Of a stretch of 64,000 nt of DNA, positions 51,301 through 62,931 are shown in pieces. The stretch is from Brienomyrus brachyistius (taxonomy: Eukaryota > Chordata > Actinopteri > Osteoglossiformes > Mormyridae). Location: positions 1,958,001 through 2,022,000 of the forward strand of contig NC_064537.1 in the NCBI RefSeq assembly GCF_023856365.1, given 5' to 3'. The notes beneath the pieces are model-generated. The model was not told the origin of the DNA. It did not search any database and saw only the letters and a list, made by a program, of their open reading frames with translations. The translations under genes were made by a program, and so were the position numbers. Each line of letters opens with the position of its first letter. The first letter of the stretch is position 1.

Positions 51301-52690
51301 TAGCAGTTGCCCAGGTAATGAGGAATGCCAGCCCTGCAGCAGCCTGGAAGGCATTTATCACGTGATGTTATGTTTTCCACGCGGGAGGTCCCTCCATGAT
51401 CCTGCCCCCATCCCACCCCAGCCAAGCCCACATTCCCCTTTAGCCGCACGCTTGGAGGCTTCATATCTTCCATATCAGAGGGGTGATCTTCAGCCAGGCC
51501 AGTTTTGTGCCACAGAGGTCTCTGGCCAAGCTGCCACCGTTCGATCATCCTTATGCTCTTTCTGTGGCCCCACTTTGCCGAATTACCTCTACTCAGACCC
51601 CCCCCACGGGGACCTTGTGGTATGAGAAAGGACACAGTGTCAGTGATGAGCGCTGCTTTTCTTGGCCCCAACTGCGGCGGGGCAAGGGCGGCTGGCTAGA
51701 TTATCGGTCTTCCTTTGTGCCTTAAAAGCCCTGCTGGATCAAATGCTGCCCCCCCCAACTGAAGCAATGCAAGAGGGATAAATGACAGGGGAGCACTTGT
51801 GGTGGAAGGAGTTGTGGCATGAAACAAACAAACAAAAAACTGAAAGTCTTTTCTAACAGTTAATGACATTAATTAACAGACAACAAAAAAATAAATCTGG
51901 ATATTTGCAAATCAATAATTAGATGACAGAAGGGCATATGATCAATAAAACCTGCAACCAATGACAAAACTCTGATATCTTCATAAACCACTGACAAGGG
52001 CAGCTGAAATATTATCATTCTGCAAGGTGTGTGAAGGTTCACTGTCGCCATGTCGACATATACAGCTCTGCCATGATGTCATCTTCCAGCACAAGCTGTT
52101 GAAAGCGTCACTACAGGGCTGGGGTCTGTGACCCGACCCAAGACCGACGGGGCCAGACAAAGTCCTGGGTTTTGGGCTCAGCTCAGGCTCAGGTGCATTT
52201 TTTATGCGTGATTTTTTTTAATGCACAAATGTGTTTGCTGAGTCATTTTCTCATTTCCAAACCCACCCCCACTTCTTCCTTACCCTCCCATCTACCAGCT
52301 ACCAAGCAAGCGTCTGATTAGCAATGGAAGAAATGTGGCAAAATCTCACAAATGTCTCCACATGTACATATGACTAATATTTCCACAATTTTGAGTTTGG
52401 GTTGGGTTTTAGATTTACTAGCACGATTCGGGCGGGGGGGGGGGGGGGGTTGGGTTTGGTCGCAAGGTCTCGGGTAGGAGCTTTCATTTCAGGACTGTAC
52501 AGGGCTGGGATTCCACTACACCTGGGGAAATGGCCACAGGTGCAGGAAGCCAGCATGGATCCTGCTGAGAGGAGAGTTGGGGGGCCAGTTATGAGCCTCA
52601 TGTCATCTCTCTCCCTCTGCTTTACTTACTTTCTTTCCCTCTGTCTCCATTTCTCTCGCCACTCTACCTCTCTTGGCACTCCCTCCATCT
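48200..52690. other. Upstream region without a supported gene
   Basis: Contains (GATA)n at 48305-48350 and, at about 49740-50280, a block ending TTTACCCTGTTCCCTAAATA and AACC that looks like the end of a dispersed fish repeat. The longest minus-strand frame, 51671..50892 (259 codons), shows no domain and low-complexity Gly/Pro-rich translation; I do not call it a gene. Confidence 0.65.
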
Positions 52691-52699
52691 CTCTCTTTC

Positions 52700-53000
52700 A
52701 CTTCACAATGAGCTCGCTGGCAGGATGGAGCTCACTGGCAGGATGGGGCTCACTGGCAGGATGGAGCTTGCTGGCAGGATAGGGCTCACTGGCAGGATGG
52801 GGTTCACTGGCAGGATGAGCTCACTGGAAGGATGGGACTCACTGGCAGGATGAGCTCGCTGGTAGGATGGAGCTCGCTGGCAGGATAGGGCTCACTGGCA
52901 GGATGGGGCTCACTGGCAGGATGAGCTCGCTGGTAGGATGGGACTCACTGGCAGGATGGAGCTCACTGGCAAGATGGCGCTCACTGTCAGGAACACTGTC
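52700..53000. repeat. 18-bp minisatellite, about 16 copies
   Basis: Unit GCTCACTGGCAGGATGGG with variants GCTCGCTGG and GATGAGCTC that shorten some units. Confidence 0.9.
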
Positions 53001-53499
53001 ACGTCGAAGCATGTGCTTCTTGTGGTTGTAGCCTTGGCCTATGCTGTGACAGGTCATGATTCAACAACTGGTGCAAGCACTTTATCGCCAACATTCCCCT
53101 GCAAAATCTAAGACCTGCGGCAGCACGCTATGCTAGTTTATATTTGATGAACGGTTTGATTAGCAGTGCCCTGACATGGTGGACAGGAATCTGGGTGGTC
53201 TGACGTCCCTCGCTGCCTGGCAGACATGGACTCAGTCGATCTGTGTCATTTACCAGAGTCTAATGCAAATCATGAGAGGGATGTGGGGGGGGCGGGGGGT
53301 CCCTGAGAGAGGCTCAAGCTGAGACACATGTTTGGATCATATATTTTCAGAAAATCACAAGTAATGCGCTGGGCCCCCCTTGCTGATATTGTCCTGCCCA
53401 CCGTGAAGAGGCGTTATTCCCTTCAGTCTCCAGGGAATACGGTTCCTCGGTCCCCTTGCAAGCGAATGAAATGTAGATCATTTAAAGATGGACTGTAAT

Positions 53500-53825
53500 A
53501 CTATTACTATTACCACTAATTCTGCTACTACTATCAACGACAAGAACAACAAAGACAATAATAATGGTGACAATAATAATAATAATTATAATAATAATGA
53601 CAATAATAATAATCCATCCATCCATTTTCCAAACCGCTTATCCTACTGGGTCGCGGGGGGTCCGGAGCCTATCCCGGAAGCAACGGGCACGAGGCAGGGA
53701 ACAACCCAGGATGGGGGGCCAGCCCATCGCAGAATAATAATAATGACAATAATAATAATGACAATAATAATAATGACAATAATAATAATAACAATAACGA
53801 CAATAATAATAATAATAAAAAGAAG
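53500..53825. repeat. (AAT)n/(AATGAC)n microsatellite split by a SINE
   Basis: AATAATAATGACAATAATAA repeats at about 53555-53611 and 53734-53825 surround the truncated SINE at 53612-53733. Confidence 0.9.
53612..53733 (-). mobile_element. 5'-truncated SINE in an (AAT)n microsatellite
   Basis: Only the 3' body and (GGAT)n tail of the same SINE family, minus orientation, inserted in AAT/AATGAC repeats on both sides. The tRNA head is absent. Any target-site duplication is hidden by the low-complexity flanks. Confidence 0.8.
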
Positions 53826-53833
53826 AATACAGT

Positions 53834-54105
53834 CGGGGTGGCATGGTGGTGCAGTGGTTAGGGTGAGGGGGGCGGCATGGTGGTGCAGTGGTTAGGGTGA
53901 GGGGGTGGCATGGTGGTGCAGTGGTTAGGGTGAGGGGGGCAGCATGGTGGTGCAGTGGTTAGGGTGAGGGGGGCGGCATGGTGGTGCAGTGGTTAGGGTG
54001 AGGGGGGCGGCATGGTGGTGCAGTGGTTAGGGTGAGGGGGGGCGGCATGGTGGTGCAGTGGTTAGGGTGAGGGGGGCGGCATGGTGGTGCAGTGGTTAGG
54101 GTGAG
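53834..54105 (+). repeat. 33-bp minisatellite made of SINE heads
   Basis: Eight units of about 33 bp ahead of the intact SINE, each GCATGGTGGTGCAGTGGTTA joined to GGGTGAGGGGG. The unit junction creates GGTTAGGG, a telomere-like word. Confidence 0.9.
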
Positions 54106-54457
54106 GGGGCAGCATGGTGGTGCAGTGGTTAGCACTGTTGCCTCACACCTCTGGGACCTGGGTTCGAGTCTCCGCCTGAGTCACATGTGTGTGGAGTTTG
54201 CATGTTCTCCCCATGTCGTCGTGGGGTTTCCTCCGGGTACTCCGGTTTCCCCCCACAGTCCAAAAACATGCTGAGGCTAATTAGAGTTGCTAAATTGCCC
54301 ATAGATGTGCATGTGTGAGTGACTGGTGTGTGAGTGTGCCCTGCGATGGGCTGGCCCCCCATCCTGGGTTGTTCCCTGCCTCGTGCCCATTGCTTCCGGG
54401 ATAGGCTCCGGACCCCCCGCGACCCAGTAGGATAAGCGGTTTGGAAAATGGATGGAT
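53834..54457 (+). mobile_element. SINE with tandemly amplified tRNA-like head
   Basis: A full SINE body and tail (about 54106-54457) is preceded by eight further copies of its head (unit GGCATGGTGGTGCAGTGGTT plus AGGGTGAGGGGGGC, about 33 bp). B-box-like GGTTCGAGTC is at 54161-54170 in the last copy only. The whole block is bracketed by AATACAGT at 53826-53833 and 54458-54465. Confidence 0.85.
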
Positions 54458-54465
54458 AATACAGT

Positions 54466-56925
54466 ATGAATGAATGTGTACATCTGTATAATGGGTGTGC
54501 TTGTCTTGTTTCTGGCCAGGACCCATGCCACCTGGTCGGTGGCCATTTTGAATCCCACTCACTCCTTGATGTCGGCTGTGGATGACGAAGTACAGACTCC
54601 TTTCGCCTGTTGTTTGCTCAGGATGATGACATGGCCTCGGTTTTTCCACAAGGCCTGAGTCAGATTTTGGCCGGTAGACCACGGCTCGCACTCCTGCTCA
54701 GACGATGACAAAGTGCCCCGCATGAGCGCCCTCTACAGTCCAGTACCCCATTCCCAACATTACATTATCAGCACAGAGAATGGTGCCCCCTACTGGTAAG
54801 TATTATTATAGTGTGACCCCTTGTCCCACCTCACAGCCTGATGTGCTTTATTTAAAGAGAGAATATATATGTGAGAAATGGAGGCGTGGCCAATTCCTGA
54901 GGAGGTGGGGTCAGGTGATCAGGTGACCTGTGTCCTGTTTCATTACACTGTTAATGACTGCTTTCTTTTTTCTCATGCCCCGGTCAGGAATTATATTTAC
55001 AAATGTACTATGAGTCAAGCCAAAAGGTTTATTGGGGAAGGATAATTAAATCATGAAAATGAAAAGGACTCAATGACAATGTGGGCGGCTCTCAACAGAT
55101 CTGAGTGCAGAGGCAAGTGCTGGCTGTTCACTGCGGTTTGTGATGTTTATGGGCATGACATCGAGGCACTGGAGAGGCGTCCAGTAGGGGGCGCTAGAGG
55201 CTAAATGTCCTGCTACTGACAGATACTTCCCTTTTGGCCTTTTCTGACCTTATCTCCAGAGGCTTCGGTTGACTGTGAAGCAGCCAGCATCTCCAAAATC
55301 GGTGTCCATGGTGCTGTCTTCGGTGGGGGGGGGGGGGGGGGGGGTCTGAGTCTGCTGACAGGAAAAGCGGTTCAGGAACCTGGAGTCTCGCTCATACTTA
55401 GAGGCAGGGACGGATTATGGGTTGTGTGGGCCCCTGGGCAAAAAGTTCGCGAGGGCCCCCCCCCACACCACCACCACCACCATCACCAGCACCACCACCA
55501 CAACCACCACAATTCAAGGGCCCTTGGCAGCCAAACGCCCTCCCTATAGGGTCAGGGGCCCTTGTAGGCAGAGGATCAAAGAATGTAGGCCTTCTAAAAT
55601 AGACAAACAAAAATACATTGTTGATAAGCGTTGCAAATTGTTTTGGGCTAGGGGCCCCAAGGGCCCCCTGCATCCCAAGGGCCCCTGGGCAGCGTCCCTG
55701 CTTAGAGGGGTGGGATGACCTAGCAGCCCAGGTCTGAGCTGGGGAGTAGTGTTCAGTGTAAAAAGTGACATGAATAAAGAATCACCTTTCCTTCGGATCT
55801 GGAGGAGCCAGCGGGGATTGTCCGGGCATTTCATAAGGGGTCCACCCAGCTGGCTCCCAAGGAAGACGTTCTGGGCAGGTTCCATGGGGCGGGGGCCACG
55901 GAGCAGACCCAGGACACCGGGGAGGGCCTAAGGAACATCAGAAAATCCCTGAGAAATAGCCAGAGAGTGTAGCCTTGCAAAGAGGCCTGGCGTGAACTGC
56001 TCTGCCCACTGCCAGTGCCGTCCTGACAAGGAGAAGAGGAGCAAAGATGGGTGGATGGATAATGACTCAGAGACATGCTTTCTTATTAAGGTCTTATTGG
56101 TTAAAATTCGGTTACAAGTTGATTCTTCTTGACAAAAATAGCAGCGAATTATAATTTAACACAAAATCGCGTTTATCAAAGTTTTTTTTTTTCTTATACA
56201 AAGATATATTCTTTTAGAGCTCTCTCAGGCAAACCTTGAATTTAATAAATCTAATTAAATAAATTCAGTAGGATATTTTAAAAGCCCAGCCACTCTCAAT
56301 CTTCCATTTGCTTATGATGAATGAATTCCCCTAATGCCAGTTCTAACCAATCAGAGGCAGTGTCCTATCTGCCTCTCAGTGGAAACTGCGGAGAGTTTTA
56401 TAAGTGAAGGAAAATTCCACACAAGAGAAGAACAGGAAAATGTCTAACAACAAACAACGGGAGTTAAAAAACTGCACAGTAGTGTATTGATAAGAAATCA
56501 AAAGATCTTTAGTGCTTCAGGGGGAGTCCTGGCAGAAACTGTAGAGATAATCTATGGAAAAATCTCCTGACTGCTCTCTACAACCAGCTCCTTATCTGCC
56601 AAGAAAAACTGGCAAAAATCACCGTTAGCTGGTGTGGAAAGTTGATGTGGGCCTGTCCAGCTGGACTTCTCTGGCTGTAATTGCTACCAGAGTGCCTCCC
56701 CAGAGTGCTGAGCATGTCTGCCACTGGTATGTACCTTTTCACAAGGAGTAAAAATTTCTAAAGCGTGCTGTGTGATTTCACCAATCACAAGACTGTTGCC
56801 ACCAGCTTCTAAAGTCATTCTTGCTGCCGCTAGCATTAGCCGCTAACCTTTCTTTTTAAGCTTCTCCTGATGGTGACCTTTCAAATTTCAGCCTCCTTTT
56901 TTTTCAATATAGTAGCACCTTACAC
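54466..56925. other. Upstream region without a supported gene
   Basis: Nothing gene-like. A 20-base poly(G) run is at 55325-55344 and a CCA-rich patch at 55457-55511. The rest is AT-rich, unremarkable sequence. Confidence 0.7.
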
Positions 56926-57590
56926 GTCCTCGTACCGCACACGTCCTCGTACTGCACACGTCCTCGTACCGCACACGTCCTCGTACCGCACACATCCTCG
57001 CACCCTGCATTGCACACATTCTTACATCGCATGAATCCTTTCACCACACACGTCCCTGCATCGCACACGTACATGCATTGTATGTGTCCCTGCACATGTC
57101 CCTGCACCGCACGCGCCCTTGCACTGCACATGTCCCTGCATCGCATGTGCGCTGCACTGCACACGTTCTCACGCCACATGTGGCCCTATACTGCACATGT
57201 TCTAGCACCACAGATGTCCCTGTACCACACATGTCCACTACCTGCATGCATCCCTGCACGGCATACATCCCTGTACTGCACGCATAATCACACAGCACAC
57301 ACTGCACACATCCCTGCACTGCATGTATCCCTGCTACACATGTGTCCCTGCACCAAGTGCGTCCTTGCACTGCATGCATCCCTGCACAGCACATGTCCTT
57401 GCACCGCACATGTCCCTGCACTGCACACATCCCTGCACCACATACATCCTTGTACTAAACACGTTCTTGCACCGTATATATCCCTGCACAGCACATGTCC
57501 TTGTAATGAAAATTTCCCCGCACTGTACACGTCCCTGTACCGCACGTAAACCTGCACCACACATATCCCTGCACTGCACTAGCCTGGTGT
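56926..57590. repeat. 17-bp minisatellite, about 39 units
   Basis: Starts with near-perfect ACACGTCCTCGTACCGC units and decays to ACATGTCCCTGCACCGC variants. The period of 17 produces cysteine-rich open frames on both strands that are not genes. Confidence 0.9.
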
Positions 57591-58070
57591 AGGCGGTTCA
57601 GCTGGGACTGTGAGATCAGGCCACATTTCTGTGTCTCTCTCCCTGCGCCTCCCAGCACTCCTCTCTTGGACTGCCCTTATTTACGTCTTGTCCAGGACCA
57701 TTGCCTGCCATGACCTGCTAGCCCTTCTCTGGTGACAGTACCATTCTGCTCTCCCCCAGTCGGTTTCCATGAGTGACCAGTTTTAAATGCATTGTGCCCA
57801 AGGCTCTTGCAGGCTCCCTCTTAATCTACGGTCCTGTGTGTCTCGAACAGTGCTTGAGGTTCCACTCAGAACTCATCTTTTTCTCATTAGCTCTTTCTTA
57901 AACACTCAGCCATCTGCTCCTGGGCTGATCTTCCACCTTCATTTATACCGTATTTGGCCTTTTTCCACATTATCTCATATCTGTTATTCTGCTTTATCAT
58001 ACTCAGTGCCCTGAAGTGTCTTGGAGGGTGCACATAAATAAATAAGGTTCAATACATCAATATAAATAAG
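57591..58070. mobile_element. Possible LINE 3' end remnant
   Basis: The words GCCCTGAAGTGTCTTGGAGG and GCACATAAATAAATAAG resemble the 3' end of fish non-LTR elements. No coding match was seen. Confidence 0.35.
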
Positions 58071-58090
58071 CCTCTTTGTGAGCATACAGA

Positions 58091-58525
58091 CCCCACACAG
58101 GGAGGACAGCACACTGCCAGAGAGGCTTCACACAGGGAGGACAGCACACTGCCAGAGAGCCTTCACACAGGGAGGACAGCACACTGCCAGAGAACCTTCA
58201 CACAGGGAGGACAGCACACTGCCAGAAAGCCTTCACACAGGGAGGACAGCACACTGTCAGAGAAGCTTCACACAGGGAGGACAGCACACTGCCACAGAGC
58301 TTTCACACAGGGAGGACAGCACACTGCCAGAGAACCTTCACACAGGGAGGACAGCACACTGCCAGAAAGCCTTCACACAGGGAGGACAGCACACTGCCGG
58401 AGAACCTTCACACAGGGAGGACAGCACATGCCACAGAACCTTCGCACATGCAGGACAGCACACTGCCACAAAGCCTTCACACAGGGAGGACAGCACACTG
58501 CCACAAAGCCTTCACACAGAGGCTT
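58091..58525. repeat. 35-bp minisatellite, about 12 units
   Basis: Unit CTTCACACAGGGAGGACAGC followed by ACACTGCCAGAGAGC. Starts of CTTCACACAG are at 58126, 58161, 58196 and 58231, exactly 35 apart. Later units are slightly shorter. Confidence 0.95.
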
Positions 58526-58689
58526 CTGCCATTATAAAGGAGCATCTGTCTAGTAGGGGATGGCAGGTTTGAAACTTAAACCATTAACAGTATAGCATCA
58601 GGCATCAGCTGCTCTGGCCTTTGGCTGTATCAGTAAGGGAAAGCATTTATGAGGGCCATAGGTTATTATTATCAAAGTGTACTGCATTC

Positions 58690-59275
58690 TGTTATGCAGT
58701 GAATTCTCCAGTGGACTGGCATCCAGCCCAGCTGCATTCAGGAGTGCAGTGAATGCTCCAATGGACTGGCATCCCGCCCAGCCGCATTCAGGTGTGCAGT
58801 GAATGCTCCAATGGACTGGCATCTGGCACAGCTGCATTCAGGCGTGCAGTGAATGCTCCAGTGGATTAGCATCCTGCCCAGCTGCATTCCGGCGTGCAAT
58901 GAATGTTCTAATGGACTGGCATCTCGCAAAACTGCATTCAGGCATGCAGTGAATGCTCCAGTGGATTAGCATCCTGCCCAGTTGCATTCCGGCGTGCAAT
59001 GAATGTTCTAATGGACTGGTATCCTGCCCAGCTGCATTCAGGCATGCAGTGAATGCTCCAGTGGACTGGCATCCCTCCCAGCTGCATTCATGTGTGCAGT
59101 GAATGCTCCAGTGAACTGGAATCCCTCCCAGCTGCATTCATGTGTGCAGTGAATGCTCCAATGGACTTTCATCCCACCCAGCTGCATTCAGGCATGCAGT
59201 GAATGTTACAATGGACTGGCATCCCGTCCAGCTGCATTCAGGCATGCAGTGAATGATCCAGTGGAGTGGTCCAAA
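58690..59275. repeat. 60-bp minisatellite, about 10 units
   Basis: Unit includes GGACTGGCATCC, CCCAGCTGCATTCAGG and GTGCAGTGAATGCTCC. The period is exactly 60 bp, divisible by three, so the minus strand carries a 20-residue repeating open frame, interrupted by stops. Confidence 0.95.
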
Positions 59276-59694
59276 TTCCGCCTTCTCAATCAGATTTAGT
59301 CTTTGTTACATTATTTCATATATCTCGGCAAAAATCCCATTAATACTAAAATGAAAACAAAAATGAAGTCCTTAATTTAAAATTCCATTTTTAATTATTC
59401 CTTTTCTTGTGCCTATATTTAGGTCCATCCCTGACTGGCCTTTACTTGTGAGTGTTTGGGGCCTTAGTGTTGACTGTCAGGGACCACAGTGCCCTTTGGA
59501 AGTCTCATACAGTGCCCCCTGTTGGACCCTCACAGTCACAGATCCCTGTTAGCCAGCATTGGTATGTTTTTGTCCTGTAGGGCTCGCCAGGTCCTGAGTG
59601 GACGTGGTAACCTTGCCTGCCATCCCCACTCTAGGACAGTAAAAAAAAAGAATGAGGCATTTTTTCTTGATGTAGCTGCCTTTGTCTGTGTTTG

Positions 59695-60650
59695 AGGCGT
59701 CTGCCTTTGTCTGTGTTTGAGGTGTCTGCCTCTGTCTGTGTTTGAGGTGTCTGCCTCTGTCTGTGTTTGAGGCGTCTGCCTCTGTCTGTGTTTGAGGCGT
59801 CTGCCTCTGTCTGTGTTTGAGGCATCTGCCTCTGTCTGTGTTTGAGGTGACCATCTCTGTCTGTGTTGGAAGTAACCGCCTCTGTCTATGATCGAGGTGA
59901 CCACCTCCATCCATATTTGAGGCACCTGCCAAATGTCTTTGAGGTGACTGCCTCTGACTGTGTGAGGTGACTGCCTCTGTTTGTGTGAGGTGACTGCCTC
60001 TGACTGTGTGAGGTGACTGCATCTGTTTGTGTGAGGTGACTGCCTCCGTTTGTGTGAGGTGACTGCATCTGTTTGTGTGAGGTGACTGCCTCTGTTTGTG
60101 TGAGGTGACTGCCTCTGTTTGTGTGAGGTGACTGCCTCCGTTTGTGTGAGGTGACTGCCTCTGTTTGTGTGAAGTGACTGCCTCTGTTTGTGTGAGGTGA
60201 CTGCCTCCATTTGTGTGAGGTGACTGCATCCGTTTGTGTGAGGTGACTGCCTCCGTTTGTGTGAGGTGACTGCATCTGTTTGTGTGAGGTGACTGCCTCT
60301 GACTGTGTGAGGTGACTGCCTCTGTTTGTGTGAGGTGACTGCCTCTGACTGTGTTTGAGGTGACTGCCTCTGACTGTGTGAGGTGACTGCCTCTGACTGT
60401 GTGAGGTGACTGCCTCCGTTTGTGTGAGGTGACTGCCTCCGTTTGTGTGAGGTGACTGCCTCCGTTTGTGTGAGGTGACTGCATCCGTTTGTGTGAGGTG
60501 ACTGCATCTGTTTGTGTGAGGTGACTGCCTCTGACTGTGTGAGGTGACTGCCTCCATTTGTGTGAGGTGACTGCCTCCGTTTGTGTGAGGTGACTGCCTC
60601 CGTTTGTGTGAGGTGACTGCCTCTGACTGTGTTTGAGGTGCTGCCTTGCT
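59695..60650. repeat. 25-bp then 23-bp minisatellite
   Basis: 59695-59900: 25-bp units CTGCCTCTGTCTGTGTTTGA plus GGTGT. 59940-60650: about 30 units of 23 bp, GTGAGGTGACTGCCTCTGTT plus TGT, with CTGACTGTG and CATCCG variants. The minus strand is free of stops in all three frames through most of the block. Confidence 0.95.
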
Positions 60651-60779
60651 CTGGATGAGAGCAGCATTAAAACATTTTCTGTGTCCTGTGGTAGACATGA
60701 AGGTCATACTTTTGTGTTGGTGTTAATGGTCTGAGACCCGCATGGATTTATCATCCTGCTGATGGTGAGTGAGATGCTA

Positions 60780-61570
60780 CTAAAGGACTCGTGGCTCCTG
60801 AGGTATTGGGTGCTTCAGTGCGTCAGGATGCTGTGCCTCTGATCGGAAGATCACCGATTGATCAGATGTCTTGGGTTCTGTGCCCATGACTCCTAGGCAA
60901 CAAGAGAGCACTGCTGCTGAGATGGATCCCCCAGATTGGGGGGGTGAATATTTGAGGCTATCCAAGGTCACATCCGATAACTCATGATGGAGTGCAGCAC
61001 TGACACCCCCCCAACTCCCCCCTGGCTGTTATTAGCTTACGCGCCCGGTCACGCAGGTCACCTGACTGCTCTCATTTGATTGTGTGTGATGGCGACGATT
61101 ATGCGCCCATCCTCTCGTCTCGCACGTGCTCAGTCCTGTCGATGATGTCAGTCCATGCTGGTGCATTCTGTCTCTCGCTCCATAGCAATATACACTTACA
61201 TTACTGAATGAATCACCATACATCTGTGAAAATCCCGTAATGTCCAGCAGTTTCCACCGAAACCATTAAATGACAGTGAAGTGCTCCAGAAAAGCATCCA
61301 TTGGGAGGCAAAAGTCCAAAGCAGTGACCATAATGCTGCCTGATCTTCAGGCACAATCACAGTCTGGATATGGAATGGAGGTCTTCTCCTAATCATATTA
61401 GTGCGAGCATGTAATTGCACCTGAGTCTATTTGTGGAATGAATGTTATTCAGATAAAATGGAGAGGTAGCAGGCACAGGAAACACGATCTCATCTGTACT
61501 CAGGGCCCAGCTTTAAATCGGCCGTTCCTGCCCAGTTGATCAAGCGGATAATGGAAGATGGGTTTCATAC
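60780..61570. other. Spacer between minisatellites
   Basis: No gene. A diverged SINE-like scrap is possible at about 60790-60960. Confidence 0.5.
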
Positions 61571-61574
61571 AGCA

Positions 61575-61636
61575 AGCGGACACACACACGCACACACACA
61601 CAGAGGTACCCAGAGTATCCTCACACACACACACAC

Positions 61637-61667
<31 letters not shown>

Positions 61668-61774
61668 GAGGTACCCAGAGTATCCTCACACACACACACA
61701 CACACAGAGGTACCCAGAGTATCCTCACATACACACACACACACACACACACACAGAGGTACCCAGAGTATCCT

Positions 61775-61806
<32 letters not shown>

Positions 61807-61843
61807 CACACACACACACACACAGAGGTACCCAGAGTATCCT

Positions 61844-61883
<40 letters not shown>

Positions 61884-61899
61884 GAGGTACCCAGAGTAT

Positions 61900-61939
<40 letters not shown>

Positions 61940-61958
61940 AGGTACCCAGAGTATCCTC

Positions 61959-61998
<40 letters not shown>

Positions 61999-62112
61999 AG
62001 GTACCCAGAGTATCCTCACACACACACACACACACGCACACAGAGGTAACCAGAGTATCCTCACATACACACACACACACACACGCACACACAGAGGTAC
62101 CCAGAGTATCCT

Positions 62113-62159
<47 letters not shown>

Positions 62160-62195
62160 GTACCCAGAGTATCCTCACATACACACACACACACA
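61575..62195. repeat. Compound (CA)n / GAGGTACCCAGAGTATCCTC array
   Basis: About 12 copies of CAGAGGTACCCAGAGTATCC + TCACA, each separated by a CA block of different length. One copy has GAGGTAACC instead. Confidence 0.95.
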
Positions 62196-62369
62196 TCCTT
62201 CCACAGGGATCTTCCGGTATGGTCCAACGGAGGCCTTTCAGATTGCTGGTGTGCTGCAGTCACTAAGAGGGCTGGTATACTTCTAAAAACTAAGTAACAA
62301 CGTAAGTAGTTCATGAGAAAATTGAGAAGATCGTAGCTGGCTAAAGGATTAGCGGAACGTGATGCTTCA

Positions 62370-62931
62370 GCATCTCCTACATAAGGAACTCCCTGATTTC
62401 TCCTTTGGACACCAGCCGGAACCGTGGGACACTCATCGACAGTCACCTGTCCTTTTCCTCTCACATTGCTAATCCTTCCCGCTCATATCGATTTCTCCTC
62501 TTCAACATCAGAAGTGTTTGTCCATTTATTTCCACTCAGATCACTCAGGTATCAATCTCTCATCATCCTAAGACTAGACTACTGTCACTCGCTCCTAGCA
62601 GGTCTGCCTCAGAGGGCCAACTTTCCTCTGCAACTGATCCGGAATGCAGCTGTCGACTCGTTTTTAACCTTCCCCAATGCTTCCGCACCACACCACTGCT
62701 ACGGTCTCTCACCTGGCTTCATGTAGCTGCCCACATTAGATTAAAAACACTGATGTTCGCCTGCATAGCCAGAAGTGGACAGGCAGGCTCCTACCTAAAA
62801 AAACTTAGAGTGACGGTATTCTTAGTCGGGTTCTATTGAATGAGTATCAGAATGTATTCATTGATGGGACTCCTAAGCACTTATTAAAGTCACTTTGGCT
62901 AAGGGCATCTTCCAAATTCCGTAAATGTAAA
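62370..62931 (+). mobile_element. LINE-2-like retrotransposon 3' fragment (dead)
   Basis: Translations in two frames resemble the end of the reverse-transcriptase ORF of fish L2-type LINEs: LIDSHLSFSSHIANPSRS, LRLDYCHSLLAGLPQRA, LVFNLPQCFRTTPLLRSL. The matches switch frame at least twice, so it is inactive. It ends with the L2-type tail CCGTAAATGTAAA. The 5' part is missing. Confidence 0.75.

Noticed and set aside
50892..51671. 259-codon open frame on the minus strand upstream of pkd1
   Set aside because: No recognisable domain, low-complexity Gly/Pro/Arg-rich translation, no splice or promoter context; open probably because of GC-rich sequence.
54106..54200. Possible tRNA gene (A-box and B-box-like words)
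   Set aside because: It is the tRNA-like head of a SINE; no complete cloverleaf can be drawn.
57010..57660. Cys-rich open frames on both strands (up to 179 codons)
   Set aside because: Produced by the 17-bp minisatellite; open on both strands at once, which argues against coding.
61536..62464. Open frames of 253 and 299 codons over the CA array
   Set aside because: Pure dinucleotide and minisatellite translation (His-Thr or Cys-Val runs).
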